A stretch of DNA of 64,000 bases from Psychrobacter aquaticus CMS 56 (GCF_000471625.1 NZ_AUSW01000033.1:62001-126000), one strand, 5' to 3'. Positions 18,229 to 28,255 are shown, counted from the first letter of the stretch. Notes: a model not told the origin generated them from the letters alone. Made by a program: numbers and translations.

Positions 18229-18632
18229 TTGTTTATATCTGCAGTAGATGGCTTTGAAAGTGTCTTTAAGTCCTATAGCGAGTACTTCATTATCGAATAA
18301 ATCAACCCTATAACTAACTCAATAGGTTTATTTGTTGAAGGTAATATAAAATTAAGAATGAATCTGTTCTTAAAGTGTTCTGTAGGTAATAAGTATGAAG
18401 GTCTTATCTACGGTTTCTCTCATATAATGCAAGAATTTATAAACTAACAAAAAGCTAATCTATCGAAACGAGTAATTAAGATTGCCACCATCCGCGCATG
18501 TTATGAAGTTGACTATCAACACTTATACAGCATAAATCTATACCTCTCTTTCAATTGTACAAAACAGCATAACCTAGCGTTTTAACCACTTTTAGACTGG
18601 AAAGCGCTCATTAACGTCTCTATTTATAACGG
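18229..18632. other. Gene-free AT-rich stretch
   Basis: About 400 bases between the unknown membrane protein and the terminator of the old-yellow-enzyme gene. No frame of credible length, RNA gene or repeat was seen. Confidence 0.5.
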
Positions 18633-18674
18633 CAATACTGGTTCAATCGGTTTTAACCAATTGAGCCAGTATTG
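18633..18674. terminator. Terminator hairpin after OYE gene
   Basis: Fifteen-base arms (CAATACTGGTTCAAT and near-complement, one wobble pair) around a 12-base loop, just past the stop of the leftward old-yellow-enzyme gene at 18684. It lacks a long T tract, so efficiency is uncertain. Confidence 0.6.
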
Positions 18675-18683
18675 TCTATGCAG

Positions 18684-19778
18684 TTATTCTATTGGGGAGG
18701 GCTGGCCGTGTGGGCTTGAGCGCAGATATTGTTTAGGCGCTTTTACTTTTGCGCCAAGCTCTGCAGCAGCGTGCCAAGGCCAATGTGGGTCATAAAGTAT
18801 GCCGCGTGCCAATGCAACTGCGTCCGCTTTCTGCTCAGTAATGATGCTTTGCGCTTGTTGGGCTTCGGTTATCAAGCCTACTGCGATTACTGGTATATTG
18901 ACGGCTTCTTTTATTGCTGTGGCAAAAGGCACTTGAAAGTTAGCTTCCACAGGAATTTGCTGTTCTGGGCTAAGTCCTGCGGTGCTCACATGGATATAAT
19001 CACAGCCTAATGCCTCTAATGCTTTAGCCAGCTCGATCGTTTGTGTGAGATCCCAGCCGCCTTGGGCCCAATCGGTTGCAGAAACACGCACACCCACTGG
19101 CTTTTCACTTGGAAATTCAGCTCGAACCGCTGTAAATACCTCAAGTAACAAGCGCATTCTATTCTCAAGGTTGCCGCCGTATTTATCCTCACGTTTGTTA
19201 GAAAGAGGCGATAAAAACTGATGTAATAGATAACCGTGCGCACCGTGAAGTTCAATCAAGTCAAGGCCCAGCGCATCGGCGCGTTTTGCCGCATTTACAA
19301 AATCGCTTATTAGTGCATCAATGTCATTTTGATCCATTGCTGTGGGTACAGTAGAATTTTCGTCATAAGCGAGCGCCGATGGTGCCACCGTTTGCCAGCC
19401 ATTTAACTGATCAGGGGCAATCGAACCGCCGCCGTCCCATGGTTTTTCAGTTGACGCTTTACGCCCAGCATGGGCAAGTTGTACGCCTATCGGCATAGGG
19501 CTGTACTGCCTGATTGCGGTTAGCGTTTTGTCCAGTGCTGTTTGCGTCCTGTCATCCCATAATCCCAAATCAGCATAGCTAATACGTCCTTGTGGATTGA
19601 CCGCAGTTGCTTCTAAAACAAGTAGTCCTGCGCCGCTCAAACTCATTTGGCCTAAATGGATCGTATGCCAATCGCTTGCCGCGCCATCATTGGCAGAGTA
19701 CTGGCACATGGGTGCGATAATAATACGATTATCTAGTGTGATTTGCCCAAGTTTTAAAGGCGAAAAAAGTTGGCTCAT
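18684..19778 (-). CDS. NADH:flavin oxidoreductase of the old yellow enzyme family (YqjM-like)
   Basis: A 364-aa FMN-dependent ene-reductase that would reduce activated double bonds such as enones, nitro compounds or quinones using NAD(P)H. Residues near the start (RIIIAPMCQYSA) form the FMN-binding first strand; the active-site pair appears in ELHGAHGYLLHQFLSPLSN, and the C-terminus has the phosphate-binding ALARGILYDPHWPWHAA. The cysteine in PMCQYS and the WPWHAA ending place it in the YqjM/xenobiotic-reductase branch rather than the classical NemA branch found at 29303. It is a lone leftward gene starting at the ATG at 19778. Confidence 0.9.
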   Translation of the reverse strand: MSQLFSPLKLGQITLDNRIIIAPMCQYSANDGAASDWHTIHLGQMSLSGAGLLVLEATAVNPQGRISYADLGLWDDRTQTALDKTLTAIRQYSPMPIGVQLAHAGRKASTEKPWDGGGSIAPDQLNGWQTVAPSALAYDENSTVPTAMDQNDIDALISDFVNAAKRADALGLDLIELHGAHGYLLHQFLSPLSNKREDKYGGNLENRMRLLLEVFTAVRAEFPSEKPVGVRVSATDWAQGGWDLTQTIELAKALEALGCDYIHVSTAGLSPEQQIPVEANFQVPFATAIKEAVNIPVIAVGLITEAQQAQSIITEQKADAVALARGILYDPHWPWHAAAELGAKVKAPKQYLRSSPHGQPSPIE

Positions 19779-19949
19779 GGTGAATCCTCAAAAAACGCGC
19801 CTAGCTTAAAGGCACGGAAAATAATAGGCAAAAGCGATATAAATGACTTATATGGCTTATATAATTAGCGCTTGAATAGTTGATGGGGATGAATCGTTAT
19901 TTTTATAGGGCACATTTAAGTATAGGGCATTACGTTTAGTCCTAAGCAT

Positions 19950-20486
19950 TTAATCTCTTATACTCGCCACAAAGTGTTTTAAAGGCTGCTCGATTTTTTG
20001 CTTGATGTGGGTATCGGCATCTCCTATCAGGCGGTATTGATAGCTGGGTAACATAGGAAAGCCTTCGTCTTTTCCGAGCAGCTCAAGATTGGCAGTACGA
20101 CTTATGAAGTCTTTACTCAATAACCCTATGCCAAATCCTGCATGAATGGCCGCCACTTGGTGCTGTAAATGGCTCGCTAAATAACTAAAATAGTAACGTT
20201 TGCCGCTGTCGTTTAAGGTATCTTCTATAATATGCCGCACAAAACAACCATTATGCGCGGAGACGATGGGCAGTTTATCTAATTCATCAAAAGACACCTT
20301 TTGGTTGCTGGCCCAGCCAAAAGACTGAAGATCTTCTGAAGTATCGACCGTTAATTTTATAATGCCATATGACAGTCTGCCGCTTGCGACCATGTCTTGA
20401 ATACTATGAGAAAAGTCACAGATGACGCGAACTCGGCTATCTATGAGTTCGGTCACCATTTGTTGTACGGCTAGCTGTACTGGCAT
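19950..20486 (-). pseudogene. LysR regulator fragment, DNA-binding half missing
   Basis: About 178 codons encode only the effector-binding domain of a LysR protein, ending normally. The helix-turn-helix and linker, about 110 residues, are absent. The break falls near 20490, exactly where transposase-related coding sequence on the other strand begins, so an insertion and deletion removed the 5' part. The remnant cannot bind DNA as a LysR protein. Its former target may have been the OYE gene beyond it or the ampC fragment nearby; neither can be proved. Confidence 0.8.
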
Positions 20487-20489
20487 CGG

Positions 20490-20980
20490 ACAGTCTCAAA
20501 AGCTACTACTGATAAGTAAGCTTGTAGAGCAGGACAAACGATTAAGCAAGCAGAAGCTGTGCAACCTGTTTGGTATAGTGAGAAGTAGTTACTACTATGG
20601 CATCCAGACTAAGCCCATTGATGTTGAGCGTGTCAAACTCAAAGCTTTGATACGTCAGGTATTCAACGAATCAAAGCAGTTAGCAGGCACTCGCACCATT
20701 ATCTCCATGCTGTGGAATGAGCATAGCATTAGGTTGACGCGCTACTTAGCCGCTAAGCTTATGAAGCAAATGGGTTTGGTCAGTTGCCAGCTTAAGTCTC
20801 ACAAGTACAAGCACGCTGATCAAGCGCATAAAACCCATGATAATATATTAGACCGCAGGTTTAGCCCAGATGCGCCTAATCAAGTTTGGACAGGTGATGT
20901 GACTTATATTCGTATCAAAGGTGGCTGGTGTTACTTAGCGGTTGTTCTAGACCTGTTTGCTCGACGTGTGGGACGCTACT
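20490..20980 (+). mobile_element. IS3-family transposase (orfB) fragment
   Basis: From about 20490 the plus strand reads the N-terminal half of an IS3-family OrfB: LSKQKLCNLFGIVRSSYYYG (helix-turn-helix region), QLAGTRTIISML, and the start of the DDE integrase domain with PNQVWTGDVTYIRIKGGWCY including the first catalytic aspartate. Family resemblance ends around ARRVG near 20970, before the second aspartate and the glutamate. Both ends are truncated and no terminal inverted repeats or orfA were seen. It is inactive. Its sequence differs from the IS remnants in the 45-52 kb island, so it came from another element. Confidence 0.85.
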
Positions 20981-21113
20981 TCAACAAAAATCTCTTATTA
21001 GTTGACCACTACAATATTTGATTGCAATAATCCATAGCCGTCAATTCTTCAGCATAAGCTGGATTGAGCGTTGTGAGTGATATAGCGATAACCATTAAGA
21101 ATGGTTTTCACAA

Positions 21114-21569
21114 CTAGCACCCCTCTCTATCGGTTGACTTGGTAACTACCATCGTATTGTCTAGCCCGCTACAAGCATGAATTACAGAACCATCATTGGT
21201 GCAAAACTTAACCATAGATCGAAGCTCTGTGTCCACAATAGGTATGACCTTATAATTTCCGCTAGATAAAATAGCTTCTGCCATTGTTGCTTGTTGCGTT
21301 ACGCAGGTTGAGAAGTCCATGTCGCTATTTTTACTTTCAACCACACTGTCATCTTCTGGAATATCAGGCTCAGCAATAGGCTCAGGCTCAGATTCAACAA
21401 CGGGTTCAGGCTCTACAACTGCCACCACTTCTTCCGTCTCTGTGATAACTTCGCTTTCTTCTAAGCTTTGTTCGCTAGTATCAGGCTCAGCCTCTATTGC
21501 AGGTTCATTACCTGTTCCACATGCTGATAGCAATACCACTAACCCAAAGCCCAGCAATAACTTTTTCAT
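21114..21569 (-). CDS. Acidic lipoprotein of unknown function
   Basis: A 151-aa protein with start at the ATG at 21569 and a signal peptide ending in the lipobox LLSAC, so it should be lipid-anchored. A roughly 70-residue linker follows that is extremely rich in Glu, Pro, Val and Ser (for example EPEPVVESEPEPIAEPD), resembling a periplasm-spanning spacer. The C-terminal 50 residues contain four cysteines (STCVTQ, VKFCTN, HACSGL, EGC) and may fold as a small disulfide-bonded domain. No family was recognised. It appears intact amid gene fragments. Confidence 0.7.
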   Translation of the reverse strand: MKKLLLGFGLVVLLSACGTGNEPAIEAEPDTSEQSLEESEVITETEEVVAVVEPEPVVESEPEPIAEPDIPEDDSVVESKNSDMDFSTCVTQQATMAEAILSSGNYKVIPIVDTELRSMVKFCTNDGSVIHACSGLDNTMVVTKSTDREGC

Positions 21570-21689
21570 GTCTTTTGTCCAGTCGATTAAAGCCCAACTA
21601 TAACCGATTAGTAACAAGCGAGCAATTAAACACTGGCAATAAAAAAGCCCTACAATGATGTAAGGCTTGATCAATAAAAGTAGTCATGT

Positions 21690-21938
21690 CTACTCATCAA
21701 AATCTATGTGATAGTTTTCATTGAAATCAGGATGATTAAGATTAACCTTTTCAAAAAAACTATCTTTATCTTCAGATACCTTCATTAAAGTCACGATAGA
21801 AGCTAAATGCTCCCTAAGCTTAAGGTGGCCTACATCACTAGTTAGCGTTTGATGTAGTCTAGCGCTCTTTTTACCTGTCTTATTGGCTTGCTTTTTAAGC
21901 TCTGGCAGTATCTCTGGAGCCAATTTTTTATAGACCAC
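21690..21938 (-). pseudogene. P63C-domain protein, C-terminal fragment
   Basis: Eighty-two codons resemble the P63C domain found in phage and plasmid proteins, with the pattern LTSDVGHLKLREHLASIVTL and an acidic tail. Full-length relatives are several times longer, so the bulk of the N-terminus is missing; the frame opens just left of the ampC fragment. The assignment is from memory of the domain's wording. It supports a mobile-element history for this 20-22 kb stretch. Function of the domain is poorly known. Confidence 0.55.
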
Positions 21939-22019
21939 TATAGTCTAAGCAACAGATCGTGCTAGCTAATATATAAATTGCTCTCAATCATGTTTTTCAT
22001 ATACAGCAGACGCGGTGCA

Positions 22020-22412
22020 ATGTCTTCTTCTAGTTTGGTGTCTTTAGACAACCAAATGCAGCAAGCACTAAATAACAATAGAAAAGGTTACTATCAAACC
22101 AAGCACTTCACGCAAGGACTGGCGTGGGAGATGTATCCTCTACCGACAACATCGCAAAGGCTGGTTGCGGGCAATTCAACAGAAACGCTCTTAAACCCTC
22201 AGCCTATACAAGTGAATAAGCCACCGATGCCTGTGCTAAATAATGTGTGGGTCAATAAAAATGGGTCGACTAATGGCTTTGGCGCTTATATTGCTTATAT
22301 GCCCACTGAAAAAACAGGTATTGTCATTTTAGCCAACAAAAACTATCCCAATATTGAACGGGTTAAAGCCGCTTATACGATTTTGGCTAAAACACCTACA
22401 GCAAATCAGTAG
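22020..22412 (+). pseudogene. Class C beta-lactamase (AmpC) C-terminal fragment
   Basis: About 130 codons match the C-terminal third of AmpC: GYYQTKHFTQGLAWEMYPLP, then NKNGSTNGFGAYIAYMPTEK and GIVILANKNYPN. The catalytic serine (SxxK) and YxN motifs would lie in the missing N-terminal part, so no beta-lactamase activity is possible. The conserved KTG box reads KNG, a second loss. The left boundary around 22020 has no ribosome site and falls among other fragments, consistent with deletion. Confidence 0.85.
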
Positions 22413-22468
22413 TAGTGGAGGCATTGTATTTGTATTATTTAGTGGTTAAGTCTTTCAGAGTAAATAAA

Positions 22469-22499
22469 CCCTTGTAGCGTAGTGCTTACAAGGGGTTTT
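22469..22499 (+). terminator. Terminator after ampC fragment
   Basis: ACCCTTGTAGC pairs with GCTTACAAGGGG around a short loop, followed by TTTTT. A near-identical hairpin occurs at 43645, so it may be a dispersed terminator sequence of this genome. Confidence 0.75.
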
Positions 22500-22500
22500 T

Positions 22501-22545
22501 ACGCAATACAGGTTAAGCCCTTATAGAGCTTAACCTGTATTGCGT
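22501..22545. terminator. Perfect 18-base inverted repeat overlapping the end of ppc
   Basis: ACGCAATACAGGTTAAGC and its exact complement flank a 9-base loop. The right arm contains the ppc stop codon, so the hairpin forms at the very end of the ppc message and probably terminates it or protects the 3' end. T tracts from the preceding hairpin lie directly downstream. Confidence 0.75.
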
Positions 22546-25316
22546 AAACCAGCCGCCAAAGCATTGATGCTACGGATTAATGGGTCTTCAACGTCGATAT
22601 TGTTCTTGATACTTTCATGGTTTTGCGCATCGCCTTGTTGTCTGGCACGTTTTAACAGCTCAATTTGAATATAGTTAATGGGGTCTAAATACGCATTTCG
22701 CCATTGCAGCGAAGCGGCAAGATTTTGCTGATTTGATAATAACGATGTTTGCTCAAGTAAAGCATTCAGGCCTGAATAAGTCAGTTCGTGCTCTTCGATG
22801 ACCGCTTGCATAATCTTGTCACGTAATGCTTCATCGTCGCATAATTGGCTGTAGGCCTGAGCAATGCTCATCTCAGATTTGGTAAATGCCATCTCGATAT
22901 TGCTAATAAATACGCTAAAAAATGGCCAATGAGTATTCATCTCTTTCATCAAATCTTCATCTGCTTTCACACTATGCAGCGCACTACCGACGCCATACCA
23001 AGCTGGTAACGTAAAGCGTGCCAATGACCAACCAAAGACCCAAGGAATCGCTCGCAAGGTGGTTTTGCTTGGCAAGCCTTTTTTGCGATGCGATGGACGT
23101 GAGCCAATGTTTAATAAAGAGATTTCTTGTACAGGGGTGACTTGTGAGTAAAATTGATAAAACCCTTCAGTATGGTCGGTAAGCTTGCGATAACGCTGCT
23201 CGCCTGCATCTGCCAAACGCGCAAAGAGCGACTCATAATGTGGCAGCTCAGCGGGTTGCACCACAAATCTAGTCGAGCAGGCTTTAAGGGTACCTGTAAT
23301 GCCCATGGTCAGCTCAAACACCGCGGTATCGGTGTTGGCGTATTTGGCATAAAGCACTTCGCCTTGCTCGGTTACTTTGATCTGACCATGTAGCGTCCCC
23401 GCTGGCTGGGCGGCAATGGCATTGTGTGTCGAGCCACCGCCACGACTGACAGAGCCGCCACGCCCATGGAACAAGCGCGTTTTGATATCATACTCTTCGG
23501 CAATACGATCAATGGTTTGTTGCGCGCTATAAAGCTGCCATGCAGAAGTGATAATGCCGCCATCTTTCGATGAGTCTGAATAACCCAGCATGATTTCTTG
23601 AGTGTTATCTGAATGCTTCAGCAATCCTCGATACAGGGGATTGTCCAAGACGGCAGGTAGAATTTGATCGATATTTTTCAGGTCTTCAATCGTCTCAAAC
23701 AAGGGTGCGACGGGTAAGTCGGCAGACAATTGCCCCTCGTCATTGACTCTACATAAGCCAGCAAACCGCATAAGCAGTAGCACTTCTAGTATCTGGCTGG
23801 CGTTGTTGGTCATCGAAATAACGTAACTGCCAAAGGTGTCTTGCCCAACCAGTTTACGCAATGTCGCCACAGAGTTCATTAAGGCCAATTGTTCGCGGGT
23901 TTTATCTGTTAGATTGTCGGTATAAATGAGCGGTGTACCGGGTTTTTCGAGCAAGCGCGTCAGCCATTCTTGCCGCTCTTTTTCGCTCAGCGCTTGATAG
24001 TCTGGCAAATTTGAGGCACTAGCAAAAATATCCGCAATCACTTCGCTATGATAGGACGACTCTTGGCGAATATCGAGGGCGGCCAGATGAAAGCCACAGG
24101 TTTTGACCAGACGAATCATATCGAGCAATAACCCGTCGCCATGTGCTGTGTCATGAGTATTGACACTTTGACGAATGATGCGCAAATCTTCTAGCAGTTC
24201 TTGCGGGTTGGCATAAGCGTCTTTTTTGGCGTCGCTGTCATCCCCTTTGCTTTGAATCAGTTGATTGGTGGCTTTGACTTTATTCAGAATTAAAGAAAGT
24301 AACCGGCGATAAGGCTCATTGCCATAATCATCAAAATTGTAATCAAACACCCGCTGATCGAGTTCAGCATAATGGCTGATTTTGTCATATACCTCAGGGG
24401 CAACCGTAACGATGGTATCGCTATGAATCAGCTGGCGGCGCAGCTTCTTTAGCAATACTTGGTAGTGACGTAGTACGGTATCGGCGTGCATAAGGACGGC
24501 AAGTTCTGTGGTCTCAAACGTCACAAACGGGTTGCCGTCTCTGTCGCCACCGATCCAAGAGCCAAAACTCATAAAGGCAGGTAAAGGGTAGTCGATCAGC
24601 TCTGGATAGATATCGACAATGGCGGCTTTCATATTACGATAGACTTTGGGAATGGCATTAAATAAGCTGGCGTTAAAGTAATGCAGACCGTTGTTTATCT
24701 CGTCGTAAACCAAGGGCTTACGGGTACGCACTTCATCAGATGACCACAGTAAATCAATGGTTTGTGCGGTTTGCTCTTTTGCTTGTTCATACGAAAAACT
24801 GTTTTCATCAAAGTTATTTAGCGCATCGCTATGGGTAAATAGACTTTGCAAGATATTCATGGTCGTGCGGCGGCGTGCTTCGGTGGGATGCGCGGTAAAG
24901 ACAGGGATGAATTTTAATTGATCAATGAGTTCCTGCATTTGCGCAGGTTCAATATTGCGTTCACGGCACTCAAGCAAGGTGCGACGAAACGATCCTTCCC
25001 AGCTGTGCTCTGATTGCATGCGCATGACTTGACGCTGCTCACGTAAGTAGTTTTCTTCACTAAGATTGGCTAAGAAAAAATAAATAGAAAAGCTGCGGAT
25101 GACATTTTTAAGTGTTTGATTTTCTAAAGATGCAATAAAGTCGATGAGTTGCTGCTTATGCGCTTCATTAGGCTCACGGCGCTGCTGGATGAACCCTTTT
25201 CGCAGGGTCTCGATGGTATTGATGGTCTGTTCCCCAGTCTGGCGAGCGATCGCGTCACCGAGGAATGAAGCCAGTAAGCTGATGCGTTCCCGTAATACGT
25301 CGTTATCTATAATCAT
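22530..25316 (-). CDS. ppc: Phosphoenolpyruvate carboxylase
   Basis: A 928-aa cytoplasmic enzyme that carboxylates phosphoenolpyruvate to oxaloacetate, refilling the TCA cycle. The ATG at 25316 gives MIIDNDVLRERISLL, the normal start; a TTG 18 bases earlier is the track's extension. Conserved sites are present: FTAHPTEARRRT (catalytic histidine, near residue 150), GYSDSSKDGG and FHGRGGSVSRGGG with the essential lysine, histidine and arginines, and the C-terminal LRNTG that binds the inhibitor aspartate. Length is normal, somewhat above E. coli's 883 residues. The divergent LysR gene starts about 270 bases away. Confidence 0.97.
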   Translation of the reverse strand: MIIDNDVLRERISLLASFLGDAIARQTGEQTINTIETLRKGFIQQRREPNEAHKQQLIDFIASLENQTLKNVIRSFSIYFFLANLSEENYLREQRQVMRMQSEHSWEGSFRRTLLECRERNIEPAQMQELIDQLKFIPVFTAHPTEARRRTTMNILQSLFTHSDALNNFDENSFSYEQAKEQTAQTIDLLWSSDEVRTRKPLVYDEINNGLHYFNASLFNAIPKVYRNMKAAIVDIYPELIDYPLPAFMSFGSWIGGDRDGNPFVTFETTELAVLMHADTVLRHYQVLLKKLRRQLIHSDTIVTVAPEVYDKISHYAELDQRVFDYNFDDYGNEPYRRLLSLILNKVKATNQLIQSKGDDSDAKKDAYANPQELLEDLRIIRQSVNTHDTAHGDGLLLDMIRLVKTCGFHLAALDIRQESSYHSEVIADIFASASNLPDYQALSEKERQEWLTRLLEKPGTPLIYTDNLTDKTREQLALMNSVATLRKLVGQDTFGSYVISMTNNASQILEVLLLMRFAGLCRVNDEGQLSADLPVAPLFETIEDLKNIDQILPAVLDNPLYRGLLKHSDNTQEIMLGYSDSSKDGGIITSAWQLYSAQQTIDRIAEEYDIKTRLFHGRGGSVSRGGGSTHNAIAAQPAGTLHGQIKVTEQGEVLYAKYANTDTAVFELTMGITGTLKACSTRFVVQPAELPHYESLFARLADAGEQRYRKLTDHTEGFYQFYSQVTPVQEISLLNIGSRPSHRKKGLPSKTTLRAIPWVFGWSLARFTLPAWYGVGSALHSVKADEDLMKEMNTHWPFFSVFISNIEMAFTKSEMSIAQAYSQLCDDEALRDKIMQAVIEEHELTYSGLNALLEQTSLLSNQQNLAASLQWRNAYLDPINYIQIELLKRARQQGDAQNHESIKNNIDVEDPLIRSINALAAGLRNTG

Positions 25317-25585
25317 CCTTGGCTCTCTTATCAAATTAGTTAGCAGAATAGTTGTGTTATCTTTCTTAATAAAATAGAGCGTTTATGAGATGGCGTCAAG
25401 ATATAGTCAATCCACTATAATATGAATATAGTACTGCTAAAATGATTTTCGTAGCCTCTGTCTGCGCAGACATAGCGAGAAAGATTATGCTAGCAGCAGG
25501 TTATAATGGTTCTGTTTTATTTAGAATCGACTATAACTCGTGATCTTAATAACTTGTGATCCTAATAATAATTGTGATGAAATAA

Positions 25586-26449
25586 ATGATAAGAGAACTT
25601 AAAACTTTTGTGGCCGTTTGCGAGTTAGACAGTTTTGCTGCGGCTGCTCGGCATATCAACCTTACCCAATCTGCGGTCAGTGCACAAATTAAAACCTTAG
25701 AGGACAATTTAGGTTTGGCGCTATTTACCCGCTCCGCTAGAGCCATCACCCTCAATCCGCAAGGCACCCGTATACTGCCTATTGCCAAAGAAATTTTGGC
25801 ACTTTATGCAACCATGCAACTGCCCTCAGATACCGACATTGCTAGCTATTACGGGCAGCTAAAAATTGGTGCTATCAATTCAGTACAAGTGGGTATTCTC
25901 CCAGAGGCTTTAAAAGCCATTACCTTGTTAGCCCCCTTAATGCAAACGGAAATTATCCCAGGACGTTCTATAGAGTTGTTCGAGAAGCTGGAAGTAGGGA
26001 GTATAGATGCAGCTATAACGATACAGCCTGCTTTTGCTTTGCCCAAAGACATCGTCACCCAGTCTATTATGACGGAACCGTATGTGCTGATCAGTCCCAA
26101 GAAGTGGCCTTTTTATAGTCTCAGACAGACGCTCGAGCAACATCCCTTTATCCATTACAGTCTACAGTCCTCAGCTGGCGCAAAGTTAAGCAGGTTCTTC
26201 AAACAACAAGATATCAAGGTCAATACCATCATGGAGATTAACGATCTGGATGCCATTGTTAGGATGGTTGAGTCGGGTTTGGGGGTGGCTTTGATTCCTT
26301 ATGCAGGATTATGGATTAGAAGTACAGCGCCAGTTCAAATTCATCATTTAGGTGATAACAGTTTGGTTCGAGAAGTTGTGCTGGCTTATCGTTATGCGGA
26401 TCGCCAGCGCCCACAGATCAATGCCTTAAAGCAAGTGTTGGGACTGTGA
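25586..26449 (+). CDS. LysR-family transcriptional regulator
   Basis: A 287-aa protein with a textbook LysR helix-turn-helix (DSFAAAARHINLTQSAVSAQ, about residues 15-34) and a full effector domain ending with YRYADRQRPQINALKQVL. It lies divergent from ppc with 270 bases between them and 280 bases ahead of aspA on the same strand. Either neighbour could be its target; position alone favours ppc or another gene reading through the shared upstream region. Confidence 0.92.
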   Translation: MIRELKTFVAVCELDSFAAAARHINLTQSAVSAQIKTLEDNLGLALFTRSARAITLNPQGTRILPIAKEILALYATMQLPSDTDIASYYGQLKIGAINSVQVGILPEALKAITLLAPLMQTEIIPGRSIELFEKLEVGSIDAAITIQPAFALPKDIVTQSIMTEPYVLISPKKWPFYSLRQTLEQHPFIHYSLQSSAGAKLSRFFKQQDIKVNTIMEINDLDAIVRMVESGLGVALIPYAGLWIRSTAPVQIHHLGDNSLVREVVLAYRYADRQRPQINALKQVLGL

Positions 26450-26732
26450 GTTCTACAGCGTATTTATTTTAAGCCATCTATATTTTACTGAGAATAGGCC
26501 TTTATTTGTACTATTGACGAGGCTAGGGTCAACGCAGTTATAGCACAATTTTATCTATGATACTTTTGATTGAGCACTAAAATTTTTGGGTCTGAGAGCG
26601 GAATATTTACGTTTTTCTTGCGCAGTATTCTCGGTTACGATGGGTCTGCTTTTTAGCAATGCCCAATGTAACTATACAGATATGCCGCTTTTATCACTTT
26701 AATTCAACTCATTCTCAAGAAGCCCTAAAATC

Positions 26733-28157
26733 ATGACACACACCGATAGCCTGACCAATGACACAATCCTTACTCGTATTGAAAAAGATTTACTTGGTGA
26801 ACAAGCCGTTCCCTCTACTGCTTTATATGGTATTCAAACGCAACGAGCGTATCAGAATTTTAATATTACAGGCGTGCCTATTAGTCATTTTCCCGATTTG
26901 ATCAAAGCATTGGCGATGGTAAAACATGCTGCTGCCAAAGCCAACTACCAACATGGCCTGCTTAGTGATGATAAAGTCAATGCCATCACTGATGCCTGTG
27001 CGGATCTTATTGACGGCGAGCATCATGAAGCGTTTATTGTTGACTTAATCCAAGGCGGGGCGGGCACGTCGACCAACATGAATGCGAACGAAGTGATTGC
27101 CAATATTGGTTTGGCTAAGATGGGTTTTGAGTATGGTGAGTATCAGCATTTACATCCCAATAATGATGTCAACCGCTCTCAGTCGACCAACGATGTGTAT
27201 CCCACTGCCGCTCGCTTAGCGATTGTCTTTGCCGCACAGCCGCTGATGGCTGCTATCACTAAGTTAAAGCATAGCTTGGCGGCCAAAGGAGAGGCGTTCA
27301 GTGATGTGTTAAAAATGGGCCGCACTCAGCTGCAAGATGCTGTGCCGATGACGTTGGGGCAGGAGTTTAATGCCTTTGCCAGTGATTTGGGCGGTGAGAC
27401 TGCTCGTATAGAACACACGTGTCTCCAGTTATGTGAAGTGAATTTAGGCGGTACGGCTATTGGTACAGGCATCAATGCGCCTAGAGGCTACGCGGATTTG
27501 GCCATCAGTGAGCTGGCGACGATCAGTGGTTTACCAGTCAGGCTTGCAGAAGATCTTGTGGCTGCAAGTGCCGATATGGGTGCTTTTATTACCTTTTCAG
27601 GATCGCTAAAACGTTTGGCAATCAAACTCTCCAAACTCAGCAATGATCTGCGCTTACTGTCTAGCGGTCCGCGCACGGGTCTAGGTGAAATCAACCTGCC
27701 AGCTATGCAGCCGGGCTCCTCCATTATGCCGGGTAAGGTCAACCCTGTGATTCCTGAAGCGATGAACCAGACGGCTTTTCAAGTCATGGGCACCGATTTG
27801 ACCGTGACCATGGCGGCAGAAGCAGGGCAGTTGCAGTTAAATGCCATGGAACCCTTGATTATCTATAATTTGCTTAACAATGCGCGTATGTTAGAAAAAT
27901 CCATTCGCATGCTGGATGAGCTATGTATTCAGGGCATCTCCGCCAACAAAGAACGCTGTGCGCAGCATGTAGAAAACAGCATCGGTATTGTGACGGCATT
28001 GGTGCCACATATCGGTTATGACAATGCCAGTCGTATCGCAGGCCACGCTTTATTGAGCGGTTTGGGCGTCTCCGAATTGGTCAAACAAGAGAAGTTGCTC
28101 AGTGATGAGGAGCTAGCAGCGATTTTATCACCAAACACCATGGTGAATAACGTTTAG
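26733..28157 (+). CDS. aspA: Aspartate ammonia-lyase
   Basis: A 474-aa enzyme of the fumarase/aspartase superfamily that reversibly deaminates aspartate to fumarate. The superfamily signature GSSIMPGKVNPVIPE is intact, with the catalytic-loop serine at its start, and earlier conserved boxes GGAGTSTNMNANEV and NRSQSTNDVYPTA bind the carboxylates. GTAIGTGINAPRGY supports aspartase over class II fumarase, though the two are close. Length fits aspartase (about 478 in E. coli). It is a lone gene, with a terminator 22 bases after the stop; a fumarate-linked role beside ppc is plausible. Confidence 0.9.
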   Translation: MTHTDSLTNDTILTRIEKDLLGEQAVPSTALYGIQTQRAYQNFNITGVPISHFPDLIKALAMVKHAAAKANYQHGLLSDDKVNAITDACADLIDGEHHEAFIVDLIQGGAGTSTNMNANEVIANIGLAKMGFEYGEYQHLHPNNDVNRSQSTNDVYPTAARLAIVFAAQPLMAAITKLKHSLAAKGEAFSDVLKMGRTQLQDAVPMTLGQEFNAFASDLGGETARIEHTCLQLCEVNLGGTAIGTGINAPRGYADLAISELATISGLPVRLAEDLVAASADMGAFITFSGSLKRLAIKLSKLSNDLRLLSSGPRTGLGEINLPAMQPGSSIMPGKVNPVIPEAMNQTAFQVMGTDLTVTMAAEAGQLQLNAMEPLIIYNLLNNARMLEKSIRMLDELCIQGISANKERCAQHVENSIGIVTALVPHIGYDNASRIAGHALLSGLGVSELVKQEKLLSDEELAAILSPNTMVNNV

Positions 28158-28178
28158 ATCAGATCGATACCGTTGTAT

Positions 28179-28204
28179 GAAGACACGCCCTAGGGCTTGT
28201 CTTC
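28179..28204 (+). terminator. Rho-independent terminator of aspA
   Basis: GAAGACA-c-GCCC / GGGC-t-TGTCTTC pair with almost no loop beyond a TA centre, followed by a run of T. It lies 22 bases after the aspA stop. Confidence 0.85.
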
Positions 28205-28255
28205 TTTTTTATCACCGTTTTTAAAATGAGAACACGTCCTAGCTCTCATAAGCCA

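Noticed and set aside
20490..20980. Idea that this transposase half belongs to the same IS as the 45-52 kb remnants
   Set aside because: The shared DDE region differs (PNQVWTGDVTYIRIKGGW here, RPNESWVSDITYIWTSEG there), so the elements are different.
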